Origin: Euglena gracilis
Lineage: Eukaryota > Euglenida > Euglenophyceae > Euglenales
Assembly (NCBI GenBank): GCA_039621445.1
Contig: CP154956.1
Location: 44,745,291 to 44,809,290 of the forward strand
Direction: 5' to 3'
DNA length: 64,000 bases
Shown here: positions 15,001 to 27,000 of the stretch, piece after piece
How the letters are laid out: every line of letters begins with the position of its first letter
Position numbering within the stretch: position 1 is the stretch's first letter
The notes under the pieces: generated by a model
Databases searched by the model: none
Told to the model about the DNA's origin: nothing
The model's input: the letters and a program-made list of their open reading frames with translations, nothing else
Position numbers and translations under genes: made by a program

Positions 15001-18000
15001 ACCTCACGGCACGTCCGCTCCTCGCCCTCCAGCCACCGGCGCACGGCCGCCTCCTGCAGCTCAAAGCCCCTTGTCCGCTGCTCACTCACTGCCCGCTGCG
15101 CCTCCTGGGCCACCGCCTCCCACTGCGACGACGCAGGCAGCGGAGGCAACCGGAGGAGGGGCAGGCACTCCGCCTCAGCCCTCCCACCGGTGAGCCAGGG
15201 CGGGTCAGCTGAGAGCCATCAGCGTCAGCCATCAGCACCTGACGCACAGAAAACGTTGCGCATCGCGTTCCCGCCAGGCTCCATGCCATTGGCTGTTCCT
15301 GCAGCCCTCAGTCAACCTTTTTGCTCTTTTTGCATCTGCTACCTTCGGCAGCCGAATTTTGATTGGATTTTTCTCAATGCCGCATTATTCTCCTCTCTTG
15401 CATTTTGGCACAAATCATTCCTTTCTTTCCTTTCCTTTCTTCAAATTCTCGACCAGAATCGCCCATTCGTTTGCATTGCTGGTGCGTTTGTAATATTCAC
15501 AGCTTTTTTGATTCATCTGATTTTTTCTGTTTTTTTCCTGAATTGTTTTGCACATTTCCGTGTCTTGGAGTTGGATTCCGATTACAATCCCCTGCCGTCT
15601 CCCATTCTCTGGCATTTTCGACTTTCCCCCTCCCTCATTTTCCTTTTTGCCAGTCCTTTTTTGGCAGTAATGCATGACAAATTAAATCAAAAAAACTCTA
15701 AATTCTGCTGGGAAAGTCAGTGTAATCCCCCATTCTCGCAACCCTTGCTGACGAATGATGTGATGTTCGTCAGGCGGCCCAGGCCACATGTTTGAATTTT
15801 TCCAAGGAGTTGCATTGGCAAAAATTGACTGTACACCTGATCTGGGGTTTCTGACGAAAATCTGCGGGTTCCCCCAGTTTTTTTTTTCTCATCAGAGGCC
15901 CTTCTTTGATAATTATCTTCTCTCTGGGAGGGGAGATTCTATTCGGCACTTTGGTTGAAATCCCAGGGAGACTTCTATGGGCTACTTAATTGTGTCAGTT
16001 AGTGTGGGAGGTCACCCAACATGGCCACAGCAGACCGACATGCCACAAAGATTCTTGCAAATTCACTGAATTGTGAAAAGTGGTGAATCGGGAGGGATTT
16101 GCACTCAGGAAATTTGCAAAACGTTCTTTGAGTGTTATCTTCTGACCTGGCAATTGTTCCATCATACACAGATCCATCCGATGCTGCCCTTGCCAAAATG
16201 GGGGGGGTGCGCTGTTCTGCCAGGCATTCTGGGCAAAAACCTACAGTCACGCGCTAAAATTTTTTGGCCATTTTTACTCATTTTGGGCCATTAAATGCCA
16301 TTTAAGGCCATTTAAGGCCATTTAAGGTGATTTTAAGGACAGTTTGACCAATAGATGGGCTTCAATGGAACATAGTTTTGAGTTCGGCACCAAAGCTGCA
16401 TTAACAAACAACGTGTCTCCCTCTTCATCCGCGGGATTGACGAACCAGTCACTCAGAATCCAGAATTGTTGTTTCTTACAAACTGGTCAAAATATTTCAT
16501 CCCTGAAACAAACAATTCAAAGAGGAGTTTAGAATGAGAAATTGAGCAACAAAAAGGCATTTTCAAATATTGCATCCAGTTAACCATGAGTTTCCTGCCT
16601 TTAGATATTTTCGTAAATTTAGGTAAGCTGCTCCTAATTTTTCCCAACTTCAAAGAACGTCAACCTTCAGGCAGCCAAAAAACGTCATTCCAGGCGTTCA
16701 AATCTCCACAGATGGCAATAACATCAAACAGATGATAAAAAAAAATACGGGCTGCAAATTTCCAGGCTTTTTATGCAATTTGAGACCATCATAACAAATC
16801 TCAACCCATCCAGCAGGTGGAGAAATCAATTGGGCCATATTAGGACATTTTAGCCAAAGGCCTAGGTTCCGTGCAGGGAGCTCACTGTTGAACCCTGGGG
16901 TGAATGTCGAAATTACCCGCCTGCGAGGTATTCCTACCAAGTAAAAAAAGGTATAAAACAGCCCTTGGTGAATCAAAAATATACAATAAATCTGGCATAA
17001 AATGACCTTTCGTGATCCATGTGCAGAAGACAGAAAAGATAAATGGACACATCTTTGGAAAACTAAGAATGGATATCAACAATAAAAACCAACAAAAAAT
17101 ATTAGAATGAGCATGAAACATCTGGACACCATCATATGCCCTAAGGGACTAACAGGGCAGGGGTAATGGTCCAACCAAGTGAGGTGAATCTCTTACAGCC
17201 CCTGACTCAGATAGGTAACAGGGGCTTTTGGCGGTTGGCAGCTGCTACGGAATTCTTCCAGACGGCAGAGGGAAAAATATGGCATGCACGGTGTTCTGAA
17301 AGGCCGCCTTCCCCATCCAAAGGTGTTATCCTCACTGACTTGACTTCAGGGTTGACGGATGTGAGACGTAAACTCAAACCTGCTAGGGCCCAATGATGTA
17401 ATTCCAATCAGAGGTCCCTCCACCACTTCATTCTTCATTCATGAGGCCCCAACTTTCATCGGTGGCAGGGCACTGACCCAACTTTGTTTGCTTGAGGGCG
17501 CGAGGATGCGGCGGTGGCGATGGCGCCGTGCGGGGGTGCCCCCGCTGCCCATCGCCCCCACATCCCTCCCCCCGTGTGCCACGTATCCCCTTGACGTGTG
17601 GTGTCAGTGTGGCCTGCAGGACGCTTTTTACCAACCCCAGGTGGGGAGGGGGGGGTCCGGAGTGCCTATGAGTGCCTGCCCAGGCAGGCACTACCCCCCG
17701 GGGGGGGTCGGATTTGAGGTCATTTTTGGCTCCCCGGCGCCTTCGGCGCCGGGTCTGTGCTGGGGCACTTTGGCCGTGTGCCCTACCCCCCCCGGGGGGT
17801 CGGATTTTTGTACCTTGGAGTGCCTGCCCAGGCAGGCACCCCCCCCCCCTGGGGTGGGGTCGGCACCACCTTTAAAAAAAACAGTCTGGTGGCCTCCCGG
17901 ATGGTGTCGTTGCAGGCTGGTCGCCCAGTCCAGCGGCCCCCTGCCTGAGCTCCTGGCGTAACTCGCCGGGTTGGCGGTTGTCGGGAGGCCTAGCTGCCCC

Positions 18001-20166
18001 ATGGGGACGTCGACAGGCGGTGTGCGGCGCATTGTGCACACCCCAATTTATCAAAAAAAAATCGAAAAATCGATCCAGAACCCAAAAAGCAGAAAATAGA
18101 AGTTTAAATTATCATTAAAAAATCATCACTCAAAGACTAGTCTGTTAGGTGAGGGGAACGGCCATTGGAGGCTCCGCTACATAACGAATGACTCCCTCCA
18201 GAGGTAAACGAACACACTGCCCCGGCACACACCTCCTGCTGTTGTGGCGCTGCGATGCGGCAGCGGCCTCCGATCTCCTCCCACTCCACCGCCCACAGCG
18301 AGAGGCACGCCACAGACTCCCTCCCCACCAGCTCACGCTGCCGCGTCTCCTCCACCACCAGCCCTGCAACGTGCAGCCACGTCACAGGGAGTTGGGGGCT
18401 GCGCTCCATCGGCCCTTGGCAGGAGGAGGTGTGCACTCCGCTGTTCATGCCGAAGACACACACACGCGCGCGCACGCACGCACGCACAAATAAACACACA
18501 CTACACAAGCAACAGATGACCACAGATGTGTCCCACACTCCACACCTGCCTGGGCCAGCAGCGTGCCGTGCCACAGGATCCAGGCCATCTCGAGCTCCGC
18601 TCGCCTGGACCGTTCCTGCACACAACAAAGTCATTCCACACCACAGTACGGCCACTCCTCCTTGGGCTGAAGGGCTGGGGAGGTGCAGGGCACATAAAAG
18701 CAGCCCTCCCTCCCCAGTGGCCGAAACAGACCCCCCCCCACACCTCACGGCACGTCCGCTCCTCGCCCTCCAGCCACCGGCGCACAGCCGCCTCCTGCAG
18801 CTCAAAGCCCCTCGTCCGCTGCTCGCTCACTGCCCGCTGCGCCTCCTGGACCACCGCCTCCCACTGCGACGACGCGGGCAGCGGAGGCAACCGGAGGAGG
18901 GGCAGGCACTCCGCCTCTGCCCTCCCACCGGTGAGCCAGGGGTGGGTCAGCTGAGAGCCATCAGCATCAGCCATCCGCACCTGACGCACAGAAAACGTTG
19001 CTCATCAGGCTCCAGCCAGGTGCCTGCGAAAATTTCATCTTTCAGCGAAAAGATGAAATCTTTCATCAATCAAAATTTTCATCAATCAGCGAAAGTTTCT
19101 GTTCTTTCTGTAGCAACATTCACATTCACAGCAGAGAAAGTGCGGAGCAGTCTCCATGGCAGTACTACACCTGCCTGTGACCCTCCATCTGCCCCGCCCC
19201 CTTCACCCGCCCCTCACCCCTTCGCTTGCCATCCCTCAGTGGTAGGTCAGAGCGTGCATCACATTATCCGTCAGCACCTGACACACATAAATGGCACAAG
19301 AGCCAGAGATGGAGAGAGGGATTATCCATATTCGCCCAGCATGGTTTTTTCATCTGTGAGACAGTGCATTTGGTTTCTGTCGATGAGGGAAAATATGGGT
19401 GCATGGGTGCAAAGGTGAACTGATTAATAGGGAAAGCGTTTTTTCAAACAAAAAAAAACTTCGTGCAATACCGATTTGGGCAAGGCATTTCCAAGGTATT
19501 GCAGAGTTGCCTTGGGAGGTCTCATCTGAGGATTCAGGCAAAAATATGTGTTTTTTCCGAGAATTGTCCCTAAACCGCCCAAAAAATGACTCCACATCCA
19601 CTTTTTGGGTACGTTGCTGAAAATCCCAAGGGGGGTGAATCATTAATACTTTTCAATCTCATTGGTTAAGGAAACTTGAAGAGAAGAATACCTACCAACA
19701 GGCAGGGAACTAAAAACTCAGCCATTCTGGACAGGATTATCTCTGGGAGATTGAAAACAATTCACAATGAATTCAGCAGGGCAGGAGGGCCTTTCTCCTC
19801 ACCCAACAGAAAAGTCTGGAAAAGCATGACTCCCTCCAGAGGTAAACGAACACGCTGCCCCAGCACACACCTCCTGCTGTTGCGGCACTGCGATGCGGCA
19901 GCGGCCTCCCATCTCCTCCCACTCCACCGCCCACAGCGAGAGGCACGCCACAGACTCCCTCCCCACCGCCTCGCGCTGCCGCGTCTCCCGCACCACCAGC
20001 CCTGCAACGTGCAGGCATGCCAGTGCGTTCAGTCGGCCCTCAGCCCAGCCACAAACGGCAGCAACCAATGACAGCCGTGCGCACACATATGTTTGTTGTG
20101 TGTGCGTGCGTGCGTGTGTATGTGTGTGTGTGTGTGTGTGTGCCTGTAGTGGGTGTGTGGGTGTGG

Positions 20167-20206
<40 letters not shown>

Positions 20207-20224
20207 GTGTACGTTTGCGAGCAG

Positions 20225-20259
<35 letters not shown>

Positions 20260-23200
20260 TCACACACACACCCACCCACCCACACACCAGCCAACACCCC
20301 CACACCCCCACACACCTGCCTGGGCCAGCAGCGTGCCATGCCACAGGATCCCTGCCATCTCCAGCTCTGCCCGCCTGGAGCGTTCCTGCACACAACAAAA
20401 ACATACCTCACTGTGGCACCGCCACCCGTCCTTGGGCTGGAGAGCAAAGGGGAAGGGCATATGCAAGGCACTCCCAGGGGGGGATTCATATCGGAGGCCT
20501 TTGAAAAAATTGTGGAAAAATGCAAAAAAATTGCAGGAAAAATGAGGAAATTATGGGGAAATTGATATTGGGAATGCACATGTTTCTGCTGGAGGGGACT
20601 TCGAAATTTTTTCCATTTTGCAATGTTGGTGCATATTTTGAGCCATCGTTCACACATCTTAAAACAAAAAGGCCCCAAAAGAACATGAATTTTGTTGGGG
20701 ACATACCAATTCCAAAAATATGAATTTTGTTGGGAAAAACAACCGAAAACGGCGAAGAATTGAAAAAAGTTTGGTCTCAGAGAAAAATCTGCTCTTGGAT
20801 GCGTAATTTTTCTAAGTTGGAATCATTTTTCAGCAGAAATCCAAAAAAACCCAACAGCATACAAAAGCCTGTGGGTGCTCAAATTGGCAATTTGGAAAAT
20901 ATGCCAGCAGGTGTGAATCAGGCTTGCGAAACCATGGTTCAGAAAGCCAAACTCACTGCTCAGCTCATGTGCAATACGATTTGGCATACAAAAAAACAGT
21001 TCGGAGATGCGGACTACCATTCAAGGGCCAAAGTGGGAAATGGGATCTGTAATTCAGGGTGTGAAGAACGGCGATGCGACCCCGCGGGGTGTTTGGGAAG
21101 GGCGTCCCCAGGTGGAATCAATAGGGGATCACCGCGGCACGTCCCCACGACTGTCGCCCCCCAGAGGGAACTAAACAGGCCTCCTGGCTTCGCCCTCACC
21201 CGGGGTGTGCACTCACAGCCCCTTGGAGTTCACTCGCTGGCTGCCCAACAGGATCCACACACCTGCCCATCGCGGGGGGGCGACTGACGGCTCCAGAATA
21301 GCGGAGGAAGCAAAAGAGCTTTATGTTCTGCCGCTGGTTGCTTACCATCCATTGTCTTTTAATGAAACTCAATGCAGGCTTTGGGCATTGGCTGAGGAAG
21401 GCTACTTTTTGCCCTGAGCTAGGAGCCCCACATTCAAAAATGCAAGGCGTTTGCACGCATGCAGTGGAAAAAAATAGAAAGTTTGGGTGTGTTTCATGCG
21501 TCAGCATCTGTGTAAGGAGGACTACCAAACAAAAATCAGGGTGTAACAGACACACAAGGAGAAGTAAAGGATGGTGTCCTGAGTGTGTCTGGAGCATTTG
21601 GGTCCGTAGGCAGACTGCGTTTGCGGATGTGGGCTGCTGGGCCTGGGGGGTGCACACTGTGAGCGACCACTGATACCTCCTCCAGATGCGGATGCCACCA
21701 GCGAGCGGGTCCAAGCGCCAGTCACGGCACTCCCACAGCCAGGGGGTTCAGGGGGCGAAAAGGCACCGGGAGTTCTGCATCACCCCTGCAGGGTGTGCAA
21801 CGTCACAGGGTTTTGGAACTGCACACATCAGCCCTGGCCTGGGACTTCGACTTTTTTTGCAACATTGGTGCATATTTTGAGCCATCGTTCACACATCTTA
21901 AAACAAAAGGCCCCAAAAGAACATGAATTTTGTTGGGGACACACCAATTCCAAAAATATGAATTTTGTTGGGCAAAAAAAAACCGAAAACGGCGAAGAAT
22001 TGAAAAAAGTTTGGTCTCAGAGAAAAATCTACTCTTGGATGCGTAATTTTTCTAAGTTGGAATCATTTTTCAGCAGAAATCCAAAAAAACCCAACAGCAT
22101 ACAAAAGCCTGCAAACGTTGCCCAAATTGGCAAAATTTGCAAAATTTGCCAGAAATGAGCAAACAAGTACTTGTGTTCCCTTGCGAACCATTCAAGGAAT
22201 GGCCGGGACTCATTTCACCTTCCATTTCAGATTCATGCGCAAAATTTGAGGGTGAAAAAATGCAGAAAAATTGCGGAAAAATGCGGAAAATTGCCGGAAA
22301 TTGTGGAAATTGTGGAAATTGTGGGGAAATTGCAGATGTTGATTCCCCACACCTGCCCCTCCCTCCCCAGTGGCCAAAACAGACCGCCCCCGCACACCTC
22401 ACGGCACGTCCGCTCCTCGCCCTCCAGCCACCGGCGCACGGCCGCCTCCTGCAGCTCAAAGCCCCTCGTCTGCTGCTCACTCGCTGCCCGCTGCGCCTCC
22501 TGGGCCACCGCCTCCCACTGCGACGACGCGGGCAGCGGAGGCAACCAGAAAAGAGCTTTACATGTTTGTGGAGATCTGCCGCCATTTCTTACTGTATAAG
22601 AATAATTGTCTTTTATGAAACTCAAGTGCAGGCTTTGGCATTGGCTGAGGGGAAGGCTACTTCATGAGCAGCACTGCCTCACATTCAAAAATGCAAGGCA
22701 GTGCAAACAAAAGAAACAATGCACCTGCAGGGAAAAAAATAAGAAAAATTTTCAAAAAATTCAAAAATCAGCATCCTTCAAAGTAAACAGGAAAAACAAA
22801 ACAAAAAGTAAAAATCATGGTCATACTTTTAAAAGCCACAGGTACCGAGGCAAGAACGCCCACCGCTATTGCCTGATAGACTGCTGTCCTCTGGAGCTAA
22901 GACCTCGTGTGTGTGACAGCGACCTTAGGCACACACCTCCTGCTGCTGCGGCACTGCGATGCGGCAGCGGCCTCTCATCTCCTCCCACTCCACCGCCCAC
23001 AGCGAGCGGCACGCCACAGACTCCCTCCCCACCAGCTCACGCTGCCGCGTCTCCTCCACCACCAGCCCTGCAATGTGCAGCCACGTCACAGGGAGTTGGG
23101 AACTGCGCTCCATCAGCCCTTGGCAGTTGCACTCCGCTGTACGCACCAAAACCCATACCCGGCCTCTGGCCTGGGACCCCCTGAGGGTGGGGTCTGGCCC

Positions 23201-23919
23201 CAGACCCGCCCACAAACCCCCCCCCGGGAAGGGGTGTTCTGACTTAAAAAGAAACCTGACACACAAACACACACATACACAAGCAACAGATGACCACAAA
23301 CGTGTCCCACACTCCACACCTGCCTGGGCCAGCAGCGTGCCGTGCCACAGGATCCAGGCCATCTCCAGCTCCGCCCGCCTGGACCGTTCCTGCATACAAC
23401 AAAGGCATACCACACCACGGCACCACCACCCCTCCTTGGGCTGGAGGGCTGGGGAGGTGCAGGGCACATAAGAGCAGCCCTCCCTCCCCAGTGGCCAAAA
23501 CAGACCGCCCCCACACACCTCACGGCACGTCCGCTCCTCGCCCTCCAGCCACCGGCGCACAGCCGCCTCCTGCAGCTCAAAGCCCCTCGTCCGCTGCTCG
23601 CTCACTGCCCGCTGCGCCTCCTGGACCACCGCCTCCCACTGCGACGACACGGGCAGCGGAGGCAACCGGAGGAGGGGCAGGCACTCCGCCTCTGCCCTCC
23701 CACCGGTGAGCCAGGGACAGGTCAGCTGAGAGTCATCAGCATCAGCCATCAGCACCTGACGCACAGAAAACGTTGCTCATCACGTTCCCCCCAGGCTCCA
23801 CGGCATTGGCCTCTCCGATGCTGTCCCCGCAACCCTCAGTCAAATTTTTCACTCTTCCACCATTCAAAGTAGCGGAGCAGTCTCCATCACAACACTACAC
23901 CTGCTCATGACCATCCTTG

Positions 23920-24011
<92 letters not shown>

Positions 24012-27000
24012 CCTACCCCCACCCCATCCCCTGCCATCTCTCAGTGACAAGTCAGAGCAAGCGTCAGATCATCGGTCATTACCTGGCACACATAAAGGGT
24101 TGCCCATCATGCATTGTGTGGCCACAAGGGCCAGAGAGTGAGAGTTGGGGATCAACCCAGCCCCGAGCTCACTGGTTGACCAATGGCGCACACGTGCTGA
24201 CAAAACTGACACAAAAAGAGCAACTCCAAATTGCAAAAAAGGGCAAGAAAATGCCATGAAAAAAAACCTCAAAAAGCAGGTCAAACACTAAACCAGTGGT
24301 GTGTATTGGAATTCCACCAACGATGCAAACCGCTGATCGATTCTGGCACGGAAAAAGCTGTTACAAGGATACCTCAAAAGGACGTGGTGCAGGGTAGACA
24401 AAAATTACGGTAGACAAAACTACGGTAAAAAAAACATCGTAAAAAACATTTTGGTAAAAATTGGATTTTGGAAAATAAATTGGGTAAAATTCGGTATTCA
24501 ACCACTTCTTAACACTTTTTTACCATGTGTCGGGTAGTTTTGCCTTTGTCTTTCAGTGAGGAATTTGAACAAATTCAGGCTCTTTTGCCTCAAGGGTGCC
24601 CGGTTGCCATCAAGGGTCCACAGTTGCCAACAGTTATGCAATTCTGTCATTTTCGGACATTTTAACCATTTCCCAGCCATTATTTTCATTTTGGGTTAAA
24701 ATTCATGGAAGAGGATGTGGAAAGCCGACACAAGTCAAAAAATACAGTAAAAAATTGTGGTAAAATTTGGGTATTTGCCAAAATTGTCTACCGTAATTTT
24801 TGTCCACCCTGCGAGGTGCCACAGACTGAACGGGCATTCTGTTCTACTCCTTCACGCTTGTGGTTACATGCAGGCCATTCTCTCATTGCAATCCTGACAA
24901 CGCAAGTCGAAATTGCTCCTCTGTAATCCAATCAGAGAGGGAGCCCCCCTGGGGCAGGGATTGGTGAGCACGAATCCCTGTTTGGGGGGTGGTTCGGGGG
25001 ACACTTTTGGGGGGTCCATGTTTGAGGCCCTAAAAATTTCAGGCTTCGCACCGAAAACAGAGGGAAATCTCCTCCTGGGGTGTCTCAGCCCGACAACACT
25101 ACTGGCCAGGTCACCAAACTTCAAAAAATATCTGACACTGGGTTAGAAAGATCATCTTTCGGACAGTCCCCCTTGTGAGTACAGAAAATGGGGTGCCAGA
25201 TTATTGGAACACGATTATTTGACTGACCCTTTTTGGGGGGGTTCCAAAGTACAGTGATGCAGTGTGATCGAAGAAGAACAAATATGCAAAAGAATGTGCC
25301 AAATATGCAGCAATTGCACGGCATACAATACATACGTCAAATGTAGTACAAACCTCACCAACGGATCTGGCAACATTTGTCTGCGGGAGCACAGGCATCC
25401 TCCACACTGTCCCAGCACACACCTCCTGCTGCTGCGGCACTGCGATGCGGCAGCGGCCTCTCATCTCCTCCCACTCCACCGCCCACAGCGAGAGGCACGC
25501 CACAGACTCCCTCCCCACCAGCTCACGCTGCCGCGTCTCCTCCACCACCAGCCCTGCAATGTGCAGCCACGTCACAGGGAGTTGGGGGCTGCATACCATC
25601 GGCCCTTGGCAGGAGGAGGTGTGCACTCCGCTGTTCATGCCGAACACACACACACACACGCGCGCACGCACGCACGCATAAACACACACATACACAAGCA
25701 ACAGATGACCACAGATGTGTCCCACACTCCACACCTGCCTGGGCCAGCAGCGTGCCGTGCCACAGGATCCAGGCCATCTCGAGCTCCGCTCGCCTGGACC
25801 GTTCCTGCACACAACAAAGTCATTCCACACCACAGTACGGCCACCCGTCCTTGGGCTGAAGGGCTGGGGAGGTGCAGGGCACATAAGAGCAGCCCTCCCT
25901 CCCCAGTGGCCAAAACAGACCGCCCCCACACACCTCACGGCACGTCCGCTCCTCGCCCTCCAGCCACCGGCGCACGGCCGCCTCCTGCAGCTCAAAGCCC
26001 CTCGTCCGCTGCTCACTCGCTGCCCGCTGCGCCTCCCAGGCCACCGCCTCCCACTGCGACGACGCGGGCAGCAGAGGCAACGGAGGAGGGGCAGGCACTC
26101 CGCCTCTGCCCTCCCACCGGTGAGCCAGGGGCGGGTCAGCTGAGAGTCATCAGCATCAGCCATCAGCACCTCACGCACAGAAAACGTTGCTCGTCATGCA
26201 CAATGCGGCCATAAGATGTATTTACGCATGCTTTAACTATCTTGTCAGTTTTTCAATTTTTTCAATATATTTCTTTTAATTGATGATCATTTTTTTGCCA
26301 GGACTTCGCAGGACGAAACTACGCCAGAAAAAAAAGAGGAAAAAAACTTAAAAAGGATGCAAAGGAAACAAAGGAAGCACAGCCCAACCAGAATCGAAAA
26401 CGCACAACAAAATCACTCAAAATACTCATTTGTCTCCCATCTGTTCCAAAATAACGTAATTCTCTCCTTGGGAAAGCTGAGTCCCAAGGGTGGTGCTCAG
26501 CCATCTCTCCTAGTCGTCTCTCCCACTGCAGGCCACACTATATGGGGCGGCACCTCCAGCTGGCTGTGGTGGACGAGGCCGCCGCGGTGGTCCAACTCCT
26601 GCCGCTCCACCGCCCACCGGGGGAGACCCCGCCAGTAGTCACCGGCCAGCGCCTGACGCAGCGCTGTCTCCCGCAGCAGCAGCCCTGGCGTGGTGGGTGG
26701 GGGGGGGGGGCAGCGGCGAGGGCCAGCGCCAAGAGGGCAGCGTGGTGGATCATATCAGGCTCATTGGACATATAAAGTTAAAATTTATTCATCTTTAAGC
26801 CCAAATACAAACAAAATAAATATAACTGCTGTAAATATGTATTTTGTATATATATTATTATTATTATTATATATTTATTATATATTTTTTGTATTTACCC
26901 TGCGGGTCTTCTGGCTCGAGTCTGCCTAAAAACCCCCGTTGCTCAATGATTTGGGTAGGATAGATCAAGCTCCTCAATCCTGCCCCCACCCGCACCGCAC

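Larger units (their letters stand above)
20640..22110. repeat. Duplicated intron block (copies about 20640-20870 and 21865-22110)
   Basis: Nearly identical stretches including CCCCAAAAGAACATGAATTT and TTTGGTCTCAGAGAAAAATC occur twice about 1.24 kb apart; a second pair (AAGAGCTTTA to ATGCAAGGC) lies at about 21315-21455 and 22550-22700. Confidence 0.8.

Noticed and set aside
18255-19418. 387-codon plus-strand ORF
   Set aside because: Antisense of the A, B and C exons of unit 4; the same antisense frame recurs over every unit because GC-rich exons lack stops on both strands.
23925-24009. CRISPR-like regular repeat
   Set aside because: Pure CT microsatellite without spacers.
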